Shown here piece after piece: positions 6,308-14,498 of a DNA stretch of 37,831 nt. The notes beneath the pieces were generated by a model. That model was given only the letters and a program-made list of their open reading frames with translations. It did not search any database and was not told the DNA's origin. Origin of the DNA: Porphyromonadaceae bacterium UBA7555 (GTDB lineage Bacteria > Bacteroidota > Bacteroidia > Bacteroidales > Muribaculaceae); the NCBI GenBank assembly GCA_002478045.1, contig DLLT01000045.1, forward strand, positions 6,144 through 43,974, read 5' to 3'. Position 1 is the stretch's first letter. Each line of letters starts with the position of its first letter. Position numbers and translations under genes: made by a program.

Positions 6308-9100
6308 TCAATGTGCGTCCAGCCAGTTGTCGGCGATGCCGGTGGATACGTCCAGCGGCACGGGTGACTGCGGCCACGCCTGCGACATCTTCTCGGTGAC
6401 CAGGGCGCGCAGAGCATCTTCCTCGCCGGGTACTACGTTGAATACCAGTTCGTCATGTACCTGCAAGATCATTGTCGAGCGCATTCCGCGAGCTTTCATC
6501 TCGCGGTGTATAGCCACCATAGCTATCTTGATGATGTCGGCGGCAGAGCCCTGCAGCGGCGCATTGACGGCGTTTCGTTCGGCAAAATTGCGCACGGTGG
6601 CGCTTCGCGAATTGATGTCCGGCAGGTAGCGTCTGCGGCCGAATATGGTTTCGACATATCCGCGCTCGCGCGCTTGTTCGATAGAGCGCTTGATGAATGC
6701 GTCTACGCCCGGATAGGTATGCAAGTATCCGTCTATGAGTTCTTTGGCCTCGCCGCGCGGTATACCCAGACGTTCGCTCAGCCCGAAGGCACTGATGCCG
6801 TATATTATGCCGAAATTGGCGGTCTTGGCTTTGCGGCGCTGGTCTTCGGTGACGGCATCTTCGCTTTCGTGGAATACTTTGGCAGCCGTGGCGCGGTGGA
6901 TGTCCTTGCCTTCGCGGAAGGCTTCGAGCATTACGCTGTCGCCGCTGAGCGCTGCCATAAGTCGCAATTCGATTTGCGAGTAGTCGCAGGACATAATTTT
7001 GTCGCCTTCGGAAGTGCCTATGAATGCGGCACGTATACGACGTCCCTCGGCGGTGCGTATGGGGATGTTCTGCAGATTGGGGTTGTTGGATGAGAGGCGT
7101 CCCGTGGCTGTGGCGGTCTGGTTGAAGGTGGTATGTACCATTCCATCCGCGGGCGATACCATCTTGGGCAGAGCCTCGACGTATGTCGACTGGAGCTTTT
7201 TGAGTGCACGTATGCGCAGTATTGCATCTACTATCGGCCATTGGGCGCGATATTTTTCCAGAATTTCTTCGGTGGTGGAATAGGCGCCGGTTTTGGTGCG
7301 CTTGGCTTTGGGGTCGATTTGCATTTTGCCGAAGAGAATCTCTCCCACTTGCGCCGGTGATGCGGTGTTGAAACGCGTTCCGGCCATCTGCCGGACATCT
7401 TCCTCAAGTGCGGCGATGCGCGATGTCATTTCGACGGCGATGTTTTGCAGCAGCATCGTGTCTATACGCACGCCGGCATACTCCATATCGGCGAGGACGC
7501 GTATCATTGGCAGCTCGATGTCGGTGAGCAGATGTTGATGGCCGTTGTCTGTGATACTTTGCTGCAAAGGACTATATAGCCGTAGTATGGCGTCGGTCCT
7601 TGAAGCCATACGTATTGCCACTTGTGCATCATCGCCCGTGATGCCGCGGCGTAGTGTCTGCACCGGCACGCCCCAGTCGTGTATGTGTACTTGAAGCATT
7701 TCGGCAGCGATGTCTGCCAGCATCTGCGAGCCCTCGGGACGTAGCAGGTAGTGCGCCACCGCAACATCGTAGTAGTTGTCCGGCAGATCTATGCCTTGGC
7801 GGCGCAACACCGTGATATCGCGCTTGATCGTAGCTCCGAGCACGGTGCGCCCGTCCGGCGTAATGATGCGCGATACGGCGGCGGCCAAGTTTCGGTCTAT
7901 TGTTCCGCCGATGGGAATGTATAGCGTGGATTCGGCGCTATTGTTGCCGACCGAAAGTGCTATGCCCAGCAGTCGCGCCGACATAGCGCTCTCGCCTTCG
8001 ACGTTGAGTGCCATTGCGATGTGCGGATAGGTATCGGCATTGTGTTTTGCGCCCCACGCTTCAATGGTGGAGGGGGCATCGGTGATGGTGATACCGGCTG
8101 CATCCATGGTTGGAGCATCTAAGACGGCATCTGACGGAGCATCGTCTGCAAGGTCAAAGAGCGAACCCATGCCATCGTTGTGCTGCGCCTGGGCAACAAC
8201 CGGAGCAGCCTTTTCCGGCGTCCGGGCGTCTCTGAGGCGTGTGAGAAAGGTCTTGAATTCAAGGTCCGAATAAAGACGGCGCAATGCGGCATAGTCCGGG
8301 TCGGTGCGTCGTAAGTCTTCGGGCGTGTCGTCCATAGGGACATCTGTTTTGATGGTTACAAGATGGCGGCTGAAACGTATCTGCTCGGCGTTGTCGGCAA
8401 TTTTGCGGCCTAATGCACCTTTGATTTCGGCGGCATGTTCCAGCATATTGTCTACATCGCCCCATTGAGCGATAAGTTTGACTGCGGTTTTTTCGCCCAC
8501 ACCCGGACATCCGGGCACGTTGTCCGAAGCATCGCCTTCCAGCGCCAGCAGGTCAATGACTTGACTTGGCGAAGATATGCCGTAACGAGCACAAATCTCC
8601 TTCGGGCCGCGAATTTCGAGGTCCTGCCCGCGTGTAGCAGGCCTCAGCATCAGGGTATTGTCGTTTACAAGCTGTCCGTAATCCTTGTCCAAGGTCATCA
8701 TATATGTCGTAAAACCCTGTTTGGAGGCGGCTGTGGCCAGTGTTCCGATGACGTCGTCGGCCTCGTAACGTTCCACTTCGACGACTTTGATGCCCCATGC
8801 TCGGATTATATCCTTGATTACGGGGATGCTCAGCGTGATGTCTTCGGGCTGTTTGTCACGTCCGGCCTTGTATTCGGGGTACTCCTCGTGGCGGAAAGTC
8901 TTGCCACCGGGAGGGTCGAAGCACACCGCCATGTACGGCGGATTGTGCTTGGTGAGAATTTCGCTTAGGGTGTTGCAAAATCCATATATCGCCGAAGTGT
9001 TGCGCCCGTCCGATGTCGTGCGCGGGCTGTTGATAAGGGCGTAATATGCGCGGTATATCAGTGCGTAAGCGTCTAACAGAAAGAGTTTTTTGTCGTCCAT
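6308..9100 (-). CDS. polA: DNA polymerase I
   Basis: A 930-aa polymerase that fills gaps and removes RNA primers. Domains in order: 5'-3' exonuclease (1-~290; YEADDVIGT at 112-120, LDKDYGQLV at 137-145, EGDASDNVPGCPGVGEKTA at 188-206), a 3'-5' exonuclease fold (~335-515), and the polymerase (~525-930). Motif A is CDYSQIELR (705-713), motif B RRKAKTANFGIIYG (755-768) and motif C QVHDELVF (880-887). In the exonuclease fold the DxE motif has become IAMALNVEG (361-369), so the first two metal ligands are gone; an Asp in RTDAILRLY (501-509) remains. Proofreading is therefore probably lost. The start at 9100 (MDDKKLFLLDAYALIYRAYY) is the family start. A good promoter lies about 85 bases upstream. 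Confidence 0.97.
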   Translation of the reverse strand: MDDKKLFLLDAYALIYRAYYALINSPRTTSDGRNTSAIYGFCNTLSEILTKHNPPYMAVCFDPPGGKTFRHEEYPEYKAGRDKQPEDITLSIPVIKDIIRAWGIKVVEVERYEADDVIGTLATAASKQGFTTYMMTLDKDYGQLVNDNTLMLRPATRGQDLEIRGPKEICARYGISSPSQVIDLLALEGDASDNVPGCPGVGEKTAVKLIAQWGDVDNMLEHAAEIKGALGRKIADNAEQIRFSRHLVTIKTDVPMDDTPEDLRRTDPDYAALRRLYSDLEFKTFLTRLRDARTPEKAAPVVAQAQHNDGMGSLFDLADDAPSDAVLDAPTMDAAGITITDAPSTIEAWGAKHNADTYPHIAMALNVEGESAMSARLLGIALSVGNNSAESTLYIPIGGTIDRNLAAAVSRIITPDGRTVLGATIKRDITVLRRQGIDLPDNYYDVAVAHYLLRPEGSQMLADIAAEMLQVHIHDWGVPVQTLRRGITGDDAQVAIRMASRTDAILRLYSPLQQSITDNGHQHLLTDIELPMIRVLADMEYAGVRIDTMLLQNIAVEMTSRIAALEEDVRQMAGTRFNTASPAQVGEILFGKMQIDPKAKRTKTGAYSTTEEILEKYRAQWPIVDAILRIRALKKLQSTYVEALPKMVSPADGMVHTTFNQTATATGRLSSNNPNLQNIPIRTAEGRRIRAAFIGTSEGDKIMSCDYSQIELRLMAALSGDSVMLEAFREGKDIHRATAAKVFHESEDAVTEDQRRKAKTANFGIIYGISAFGLSERLGIPRGEAKELIDGYLHTYPGVDAFIKRSIEQARERGYVETIFGRRRYLPDINSRSATVRNFAERNAVNAPLQGSAADIIKIAMVAIHREMKARGMRSTMILQVHDELVFNVVPGEEDALRALVTEKMSQAWPQSPVPLDVSTGIADNWLDAH

Positions 9101-9185
9101 AGTCGTGAGGTATCGAAGTGTAGGCGCATGCCTTTTGCGTGCGTCCGTGCTTTCACGTATGGCCGACACCGGACGCCCGTCCCTA

Positions 9186-9216
9186 CAAAGGTAGCCCTTT
9201 GCCGCGAGATAGGCAA
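9186..9216 (-). promoter_or_regulatory. polA promoter
   Basis: On the minus strand TTG (9214-9216), a 20-base spacer, then TACCTTTG (9186-9193). Both elements and the spacing fit the Bacteroidetes -33/-7 promoter. The polA leader would be about 80 bases. Confidence 0.6.
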
Positions 9217-9333
9217 CATTTGAAGGTTTTTGGTTATTCTAAATTTTTCTAAGAATAACGTTTCGACTTCGGCTTTAACCCGAAAACCGTGGGCGTTTGT
9301 TAAAAGAAATAGTGCACGAGGCGTTTCCATCAG

Positions 9334-9387
9334 TCAGGAATGTTTCACGAGATAGTGATGTTTTACAAGTCCGGGATTTCTCACGAA
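9334..9387. repeat. Three degenerate 18-bp tandem repeats
   Basis: Three consecutive 18-base units at 9334-9351, 9352-9369 and 9370-9387, each with a core like ATGTTTCACGAG, ATGTTTTACAAG or ATTTCTCACGAA. A possible more diverged copy precedes them. The last unit with its flank forms a small palindrome (GATTTC TCAC GAAATC, 9375-9390). They fill the gap between tatD and polA. Confidence 0.6.
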
Positions 9388-9397
9388 ATCGGGTATC

Positions 9398-10027
9398 TCA
9401 ACCGAATAGCGGTCGAAGGCCGAGGGCGTGGCGGATGTCGGCGATGTCGGCCGTGGGGTCATCATCAGTCTCGGCGAGTAGACGCTGCGGCGGAATAATG
9501 CCGACTGTCTCTGGATTGAAACGTGCGCCCATGGACAGGTACATACCATGGTCAAGTAATTGACGCGCCAATTCGGGACGTCCTCTGAATCCGTGGATTA
9601 TCCATAGCGGAGTGTGTCCGCCATTGCGTTGCATCACCTTTTTTTGGATCTCGTAAAGGCGGTCGTATGCGCCTACGATATGGACTATCAGTGGTTTATG
9701 TAATTCATTGGCTATAAATGCCTGACGCCTGAATACTGGCAGTTGCACTTCGATACTCGGGCCGCGCCGCAGGTCGATGCCGGTTTCTCCGACGGCATAG
9801 GCGTTGGGCCGTCGGAGCGCGTCTTCGAGCCATACCCATATCGGGTCTGTGGCCTTGTCTGCTTCCCACGGGTGTATTCCGGCGCTGAAAAGCGTGGGCG
9901 GACACGGCGGCGCGGTGTCCAAGGCGATATTTACGACGGCCGAACCATTATCGCAGTCTTGCCGATGCGTATGGATGTCGGCCGGAATCGGTGTCGGCAG
10001 CGGTGGTGGGGTCAGGATGGTTTTCAT
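9398..10027 (-). CDS. TatD-family metal-dependent hydrolase
   Basis: A 209-aa member of the TatD DNase/hydrolase family, in the short form usual in Bacteroidetes (E. coli TatD is about 260 aa). The metal ligands of the TIM-barrel are present: His19 and His21 (DIHTH), Glu81 (VGETGID), His116 (LIVHIVG), His145 (IIHGFRG) and Asp188 (ETDDDP). Relatives have 3'-5' exonuclease activity on DNA and RNA; the natural substrate is unsettled. It starts 45 bases after the yidD stop and is the last gene of the panB-tatD run. Confidence 0.9.
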   Translation of the reverse strand: MKTILTPPPLPTPIPADIHTHRQDCDNGSAVVNIALDTAPPCPPTLFSAGIHPWEADKATDPIWVWLEDALRRPNAYAVGETGIDLRRGPSIEVQLPVFRRQAFIANELHKPLIVHIVGAYDRLYEIQKKVMQRNGGHTPLWIIHGFRGRPELARQLLDHGMYLSMGARFNPETVGIIPPQRLLAETDDDPTADIADIRHALGLRPLFG

Positions 10028-10072
10028 CGGCGGATTGTGTCGTATTGTGCGGGAGCGCTTGTAGACAATGTA

Positions 10073-10348
10073 TTACGGCACCGGGTCGTATCCGCTGCCG
10101 CCCCAGGGATGGCAGCGCAGTATGCGGCGTATGGCCAGCCAAAGTCCGCGTATAGGTCCGTGTTTTTTGATGGCTTCGAGTGCGTAGCGGCTACACGTGG
10201 GCGTGAAGCGGCAGGATGGCGGAGTGAGCGGCGAGATGCAGGCGCGGTAAAAGTATATGGGAGCGCACAGCAGCGCGACAAGTAAGGTGCGGAGGCTATG
10301 CGCGATGGCACTTATGCCGGCTCTCAGAACTTGTATGGGCGATTTCAC
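10073..10348 (-). CDS. yidD: Membrane protein insertion efficiency factor YidD
   Basis: A 91-aa peripheral membrane protein that assists YidC-dependent insertion. The signature is complete: YRACISPLTPPSCRFTPTCS, YALEAIKKHG and the end RCHPWGGSGYDPVP. A hydrophobic amphipathic N-terminus precedes it. The start is a GTG at 10346-10348 that overlaps the rnpA stop by four bases (GTGA), so the two are probably translationally coupled. This gives an N-terminus about ten residues longer than many homologues. Confidence 0.95.
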   Translation of the reverse strand: MKSPIQVLRAGISAIAHSLRTLLVALLCAPIYFYRACISPLTPPSCRFTPTCSRYALEAIKKHGPIRGLWLAIRRILRCHPWGGSGYDPVP

Positions 10349-10776
10349 TTGTCGCCGTCCTCGGCGGCGGCAGCTTCGTGGTCGATGGCTGCGGGTATGC
10401 TCGGCAGCGCGGCAAGTATGCGGCGTACTGCGCCCACTACTCGCTTGTAAGGCAGGACGCTATCGGCTACGTAGATTAGAGCCAATTGGATGTGGCGCTC
10501 ATCGGTACGGTCGGGACGGGGGATGGACAGACGCATGGCTTCGCGAACGCGACGACGCATTTGTACGCGGTCGACGCCGTGGCGCAGGCGTCGCTTGGGT
10601 ATATTGACCATGAAGGCGATGTCGGCTTTGGTATCATCGCTCTGACGCCACACGGCACGCAACGGGTATGCCAAGGCTTTGCCGATGCCGTCTGAGCCGT
10701 CTTTGGCGGTGAACAACGCATCGAGCGTGGTGGTGCCACGCAGTCTTTGGCGTCGTTGCAGTGTCTGTGCGGGCAT
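10345..10776 (-). CDS. rnpA: Ribonuclease P protein component
   Basis: A 143-aa basic protein subunit of RNase P, which matures the 5' ends of tRNAs together with the M1 RNA. The RNR motif is seen as RRLRHGVDRVQMRRRVREAMR-like sequence (residues ~61-80). The start at ATG 10776 (MPAQTLQRRQRLRG) is preferred because it begins just before the conserved first strand; a GTG 60 bases upstream is possible. It overlaps yidD by four bases. The C-terminus (AAAAEDGDK) is acidic and unconserved. Confidence 0.92.
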   Translation of the reverse strand: MPAQTLQRRQRLRGTTTLDALFTAKDGSDGIGKALAYPLRAVWRQSDDTKADIAFMVNIPKRRLRHGVDRVQMRRRVREAMRLSIPRPDRTDERHIQLALIYVADSVLPYKRVVGAVRRILAALPSIPAAIDHEAAAAEDGDK

Positions 10777-10861
10777 AGTCGCTTGGTCGTAAGTTTGTAT
10801 GGATATGGCATTGTCGTGCCGGGTAAGTTGCGGCACGACAAGTTGTGCTGTGTGCCGGATT

Positions 10862-11623
10862 TTATTCGGCGGAGTCTTCGTCGCTTATCGAGTTGAGATA
10901 GCGGTTGATGGCCGAGGCCATGGACGGCGACTCCTTGGTGGGTGCTTCGATGTCCAGTCGTAGCCCGGCATCTTTGACGGCGGCGGCCGTGGCGGTTCCG
11001 AAGGCAGCGATGACTACATCGCCCTGCTTGAAATCGGGGAAATTCTTGAGTAGCGAGTTGATGCCTTGCGGGCTGAAGAATACCAGCATATCATAATCGA
11101 ATTTGGCGTCTTCGGGGAATTCGTTGGGTACGGTGCGGTACATCACTGCGCGAGCGTAGTGTATCTTGGCTTTGTCCAGCATCTTGGAGTCGTCCCCGTT
11201 GCTGACGTCGGATACGGCGAGAATGTAGCGTTCGTTCTTGTGTTTGGTGATAAAAGGCATCAAGTCGGCGAGCTTGCCGGTTTTGGCGGAGAAAATCTTG
11301 CGTTTGCGGAATACAATATACTTCTGCAGATATAGTGCAATGGACTCGGTGGTGCAGAAGTATTTCATAGTGTCAGGCATAACGAGACGCATCTCTTCGC
11401 ATAGGCGGAAGAAATGATCCACGGCGGTCTTCGCAGTGAAAATGATGGCTGTAAAGTCGGGAATGCTGACTTTCTGTTGGCGAAATTCGCGAGCCGAAAG
11501 TCCTTCGACTTTGATAAAGGGATGAAAAACCATTTCGACGCCGAATTTTTCGGCGAGATCGTAGTATGGTGACTTATCGGATGCCGGCTTCGGCTGCGAG
11601 ATGAGTATCTTTTTGATTTTCAC
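10862..11623 (-). CDS. hemD: Uroporphyrinogen-III synthase
   Basis: A 253-aa enzyme that cyclises hydroxymethylbilane to uroporphyrinogen III in haem synthesis. It matches the Bacteroidetes HemD type from the start (KIKKILISQPKPASDKSPYY) and in IIFTAKTAVDHFFRLCEEMR and VFFSPQGINSLLKNF. HemD is poorly conserved in general, but this branch is easily recognised, and its place directly after DUF4271 supports the call. The start codon is GTG at 11623. It begins 26 bases after the DUF4271 stop. No other haem gene is in the window. Confidence 0.9.
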   Translation of the reverse strand: MKIKKILISQPKPASDKSPYYDLAEKFGVEMVFHPFIKVEGLSAREFRQQKVSIPDFTAIIFTAKTAVDHFFRLCEEMRLVMPDTMKYFCTTESIALYLQKYIVFRKRKIFSAKTGKLADLMPFITKHKNERYILAVSDVSNGDDSKMLDKAKIHYARAVMYRTVPNEFPEDAKFDYDMLVFFSPQGINSLLKNFPDFKQGDVVIAAFGTATAAAVKDAGLRLDIEAPTKESPSMASAINRYLNSISDEDSAE

Positions 11624-11649
11624 TGCCTAAATAATTGTTTTATTGTTAC

Positions 11650-12606
11650 TTATGCGCCTACGCTGACGATTTTTAGAGCACAAGAATATAGAAGAATCAC
11701 AGGTGTGATTTCGAGAGTGCAAAGGTACAAAATAAAGTAAAATGGCGAGGAAATATTAGTGTAAAAAATGCTAAAACCTTTGATAAAAAATGCGATACGC
11801 GCCAGGATGTATAGCACGGCGGCGATGATGAGAGCCACTCCGGAGGCCGGTGGGTCGAATACGGCGAGGGTCACCGGCATGGTCAGCGCCAAGGCCAATG
11901 GAACTTGTGTGGCGTTGTAGGCACGCAGCCACGCTCCGCGTTTGTGTGTATCGCCGAAGGCGTATCCCACGATATTGTATCCGGCGAGCATAAAGAGAAA
12001 GTATGCTCCGACGGCCAGTGTCAGCAGTAGTGTGTGCGCCGTGCCAAGGTCGGCCACGGAGGGTGTCGACGGCTCCAACGCTTTTGATAACAATATTGTG
12101 CAGCAAATGATGAGCAGGGTATATATTCCGGCGAGGCTCCATCGGTCGGCGGCGTCACGCTCATCGTAACGTCGGGTGGCGCGTACTCCGGGGCGCAGGT
12201 CGTGACCTATGGAGGAGAGCAATCGTGAGCCGCGGCGGAGGCTGACTATGGCAACTATGACGCCGATGCCGAGCAATGCGGGCATATCTGAGTTGGCCCC
12301 CGGGGGCAGTGGCCGCGGTTCCAGCCCTTTGGTCCATGCCGGGGGCTGTGACGGCACGGCGGTATGTGTATGTGTTTGTTTCTTAGTCGGTTGGGGGATA
12401 TGGCAGATTGCCAGGCTATCGGCCGTGAAAGGCGCGTGTATGTCTTGCATAAGCACGCTGTCGGCCGGATCCGGGCCTATAAGTACGGATTTAGTGGCTG
12501 GCGCATCAACCTTTGCATGTTTGGACAGTGAGACTGCAGCAGGCGCAGCGATGCGAGGGCTGTCGCTGCGTTCGAGATGCTGTATGGTGTCTGTCGTGAC
12601 CGGCAT
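11650..12606 (-). CDS. DUF4271 membrane protein
   Basis: A 318-aa protein. The first ~105 residues are hydrophilic and low in complexity (Pro, Thr, His rich; includes KKQTHTHTAVPSQPPA). The rest holds about six hydrophobic helices ending in SSPFYFILYLCTLEITPVILL, which is diagnostic of DUF4271, a Bacteroidetes family regularly found next to hemD. Function is unknown. The codons of YLCT contain a TACCTTTG sequence (11720-11727) about 100 bases before hemD, which could be an internal promoter or chance. Confidence 0.88.
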   Translation of the reverse strand: MPVTTDTIQHLERSDSPRIAAPAAVSLSKHAKVDAPATKSVLIGPDPADSVLMQDIHAPFTADSLAICHIPQPTKKQTHTHTAVPSQPPAWTKGLEPRPLPPGANSDMPALLGIGVIVAIVSLRRGSRLLSSIGHDLRPGVRATRRYDERDAADRWSLAGIYTLLIICCTILLSKALEPSTPSVADLGTAHTLLLTLAVGAYFLFMLAGYNIVGYAFGDTHKRGAWLRAYNATQVPLALALTMPVTLAVFDPPASGVALIIAAVLYILARIAFFIKGFSIFYTNISSPFYFILYLCTLEITPVILLYSCALKIVSVGA

Positions 12607-12640
12607 AGGCTGTTATTTCTCTAAATAATCGTGCTCTGTA

Positions 12641-13222
12641 TTAGAACGATACTACGCCCAGTGCTATGTCCGCCGCTTCCTCGGCGGTGGTGGCTACGCG
12701 GTACAGCTTCTTGTCGCTGTAGGTGTTGAGGAAGCCTTGGCGCTCGGCACATGACAGCATCGCCAGCAGGTCATCGTAATATCCGTCTACGTTGAATATT
12801 ACGACGGGGCCGCTGTATAGGCTCAGTTTGCGCCACGTGATGATTTCGAGGAGTTCCTCGAAGGTTCCCACGCCGCCGGGCAGGGCTATGGCAGCATCGC
12901 TGAGCTCGGCCATAGTGGCCTTGCGCGTGTGCATATCCTCGGTGACTATGATGCGGCTCAGGCCGGGGTGCTGCCACCCGCGTTGCTCCATAAAGCGCGG
13001 AATGACGCCTATGACGCTGCCTTCGGCGGCGAGTGCGGCATTGTTGATGGCGCCCATAAGGCCGCGGCGTCCTCCGCCATCGATGACGGCGGCACCGCGT
13101 TGTACCAGAATGGTGCCGAGTTGTTGCGCGGCTTCGAAATAGGTCTGCGGAATTTGCTCGGACGATGCCGCGTATACGGTCACTGCCGGATGCGGGATGC
13201 TGTCATATCGGGCGGCAACCAT
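12641..13222 (-). CDS. LOG-family nucleoside 5'-monophosphate phosphoribohydrolase
   Basis: A 193-aa Rossmann-fold enzyme of the LOG family (TIGR00730), often misnamed lysine decarboxylase. Characterised members cut the N-glycosidic bond of cytokinin or purine nucleoside monophosphates. The active-site motif PGGVGTFEE (115-123) and the Arg-Lys pair in DMHTRKATM (100-101) are intact, as is the phosphate loop GGGRRGLMGAI. The physiological substrate in Bacteroidetes is not known. Its ATG shares one base with the panB stop (TGATG), which points to translational coupling with panB. Confidence 0.92.
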   Translation of the reverse strand: MVAARYDSIPHPAVTVYAASSEQIPQTYFEAAQQLGTILVQRGAAVIDGGGRRGLMGAINNAALAAEGSVIGVIPRFMEQRGWQHPGLSRIIVTEDMHTRKATMAELSDAAIALPGGVGTFEELLEIITWRKLSLYSGPVVIFNVDGYYDDLLAMLSCAERQGFLNTYSDKKLYRVATTAEEAADIALGVVSF

Positions 13223-14043
13223 CAGTATTGTTCGTTTTCGTTGGGGAAATCGCCGGACTTGACGTCTTCGATGTAATGTCCTATGGCTTCGTTTATAATT
13301 CCGGCCAGGTCGGCGTAACGACGCAGAAATTTGGGCGAGAAATCCTGATTGATGCCCAGCATATCGTGTATCACCAGTACTTGGCCGTCAACGCCGCCTC
13401 CGGCACCGATACCGATGACGGGGATGGTGAGCTTGGAGGCCACTTCGGTGGCCAGTGCGGCGGGAATTTTCTCGAGGACGATGGCAAAGCATCCTATTTC
13501 CTGCAACATAAGGGCATCAACTATCAGCTTCTCGGCTTCTGATTTCTCCCTGGCGCGTACGGCGTATGTGCCGAATTTGTTGATGGACTGGGGCGTAAGG
13601 CCCAGGTGTCCCATTACGGGTATACCGGCGCTGAGTATACGCTCGATGCTTTCGCGCACTTCGATGCCGCCTTCGATTTTCACTGCTTCGGCGTGACTTT
13701 CCTTCATGATGCGTATTGCATTGGCCAGGGCTTCCTTGCTGTTGCCTTGGTAGCTGCCGAAGGGCATATCGCACACCACGAGAGCGCGTTTGGTGCCCTT
13801 GATGACACTCTTGGCGTGGTATATCATCTGATCCAGCGTGATAGGAAGCGTGGTCATATTGCCGGCCATGACATTGGAGGCCGAGTCGCCTACGAGGATT
13901 ACATCGATGCCGGCGCCGTCTACCAGCAGGGCTGTGGAGTAATCGTATGCTGTAAGCATACTTATTTTTTCGCCGCGAGCCTTCATCTCTGTCAGGCGTG
14001 CGGTGGTGACTTTTCGTTTGTTGTCTACTGTATTGGTTGACAT
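13222..14043 (-). CDS. panB: 3-methyl-2-oxobutanoate hydroxymethyltransferase
   Basis: A 273-aa enzyme of pantothenate and CoA synthesis; it transfers a hydroxymethyl group from 5,10-methylene-THF to 2-oxoisovalerate, giving ketopantoate. Family motifs are all present: MLTAYDYSTALLVDGAGID, VGDSASNVMAG (metal ligand Asp), VVCDMPFGSYQ, MGHLGLTPQSINKFG and IVLEKIPA (catalytic Glu), then VIGIGAGGGVDGQVLV. Length is normal. It heads the panB-LOG-DUF4271-hemD-rnpA-yidD-tatD run; panC and panD are not in the window. A -7 box within an inverted repeat lies about 105 bases upstream. Confidence 0.97.
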   Translation of the reverse strand: MSTNTVDNKRKVTTARLTEMKARGEKISMLTAYDYSTALLVDGAGIDVILVGDSASNVMAGNMTTLPITLDQMIYHAKSVIKGTKRALVVCDMPFGSYQGNSKEALANAIRIMKESHAEAVKIEGGIEVRESIERILSAGIPVMGHLGLTPQSINKFGTYAVRAREKSEAEKLIVDALMLQEIGCFAIVLEKIPAALATEVASKLTIPVIGIGAGGGVDGQVLVIHDMLGINQDFSPKFLRRYADLAGIINEAIGHYIEDVKSGDFPNENEQY

Positions 14044-14140
14044 AATGTTTTGATGGGTATAAATGTCTTTGGGAAGCGAGCTCGGACAGCAGTGTCTGCA
14101 TAGCCGTGCGCATATTCCGGGGGTCGTTTACGATAAAATC

Positions 14141-14168
14141 GTCCGCAAAGTTACAAAACTTCGCGGAC
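14141..14168 (-). promoter_or_regulatory. panB -7 box inside an inverted repeat
   Basis: TAACTTTG (14146-14153, minus) matches TAnnTTTG. It lies in a 12-bp inverted repeat with one mismatch: GTCCGCAAAGTT (14141-14152) against AACTTCGCGGAC (14157-14168). A repressor bound here would cover the -7 element. No good -33 element is visible. Confidence 0.4.
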
Positions 14169-14345
14169 ATAGCCGCATCCATATACGCCAAGGATGTTAT
14201 ATATCGCTGTTTTTCAGACTTGGACGAGTCAAGGAGGTGCCGAAGCTCTTCGAAGAACCGCTGTCTTCCGATGCCGCGCTTGTCTTCTGAGACGTTCTGC
14301 AATTAATAGTCTCTTTCCGAGAATTTGGCTTAAAAACTCCTGACT

Positions 14346-14444
14346 TTTGGTGGAAACGGCACATTTCACGTCAAAACATTTGGTGGAAATCGTATATTTT
14401 GGCCAAAAACATTTGGCGGAAAACGATGAAGTGTTTGATGGATA
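14346..14444. repeat. Three 33-bp tandem repeats (TTTGGTGGAAA)
   Basis: Units begin at 14346, 14379 and 14412, exactly 33 bases apart. Each starts TTTGG(T/C)GGAAA; the first two also share TTT near the middle and AAAACA or AAAAACA at the end. The third is diverged in its second half. On the minus strand each unit reads as an 11-residue motif with FHQMF or FRQMF in one frame, but stop codons show it is not coding. Confidence 0.7.
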
Positions 14445-14498
14445 ATTCGTTGCGGCGCGGACGTAAAAACGCGGTGCGGACGGGACTTTCGGATCGGT

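Larger units (their letters stand above)
14044..14498. other. Intergenic region upstream of panB
   Basis: About 455 bases between the flippase stop and panB. It contains the panB promoter candidate with an inverted repeat (14141-14168) and three 33-bp tandem repeats (14346-14444). A minus-strand open frame from 14302 reads through the region but begins at TTG, has no recognised relatives, and overlaps the promoter, so it is not called. Confidence 0.5.

Noticed and set aside
9234..9258. TTATTCT/AGAATAA inverted repeat upstream of polA
   Set aside because: Seven A/T-rich base pairs in an A/T-rich stretch; expected by chance.
11720..11727. TACCTTTG inside DUF4271 as a hemD promoter
   Set aside because: The bases encode the conserved YLC residues and there is no -33 element; chance is as likely.
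14020..14302. Minus-strand open frame before panB with protein-like helices (RQRFFEELRHLLDSS)
   Set aside because: It begins at TTG, has no relatives I recognise, runs on into panB in the wrong frame, and covers the panB promoter.
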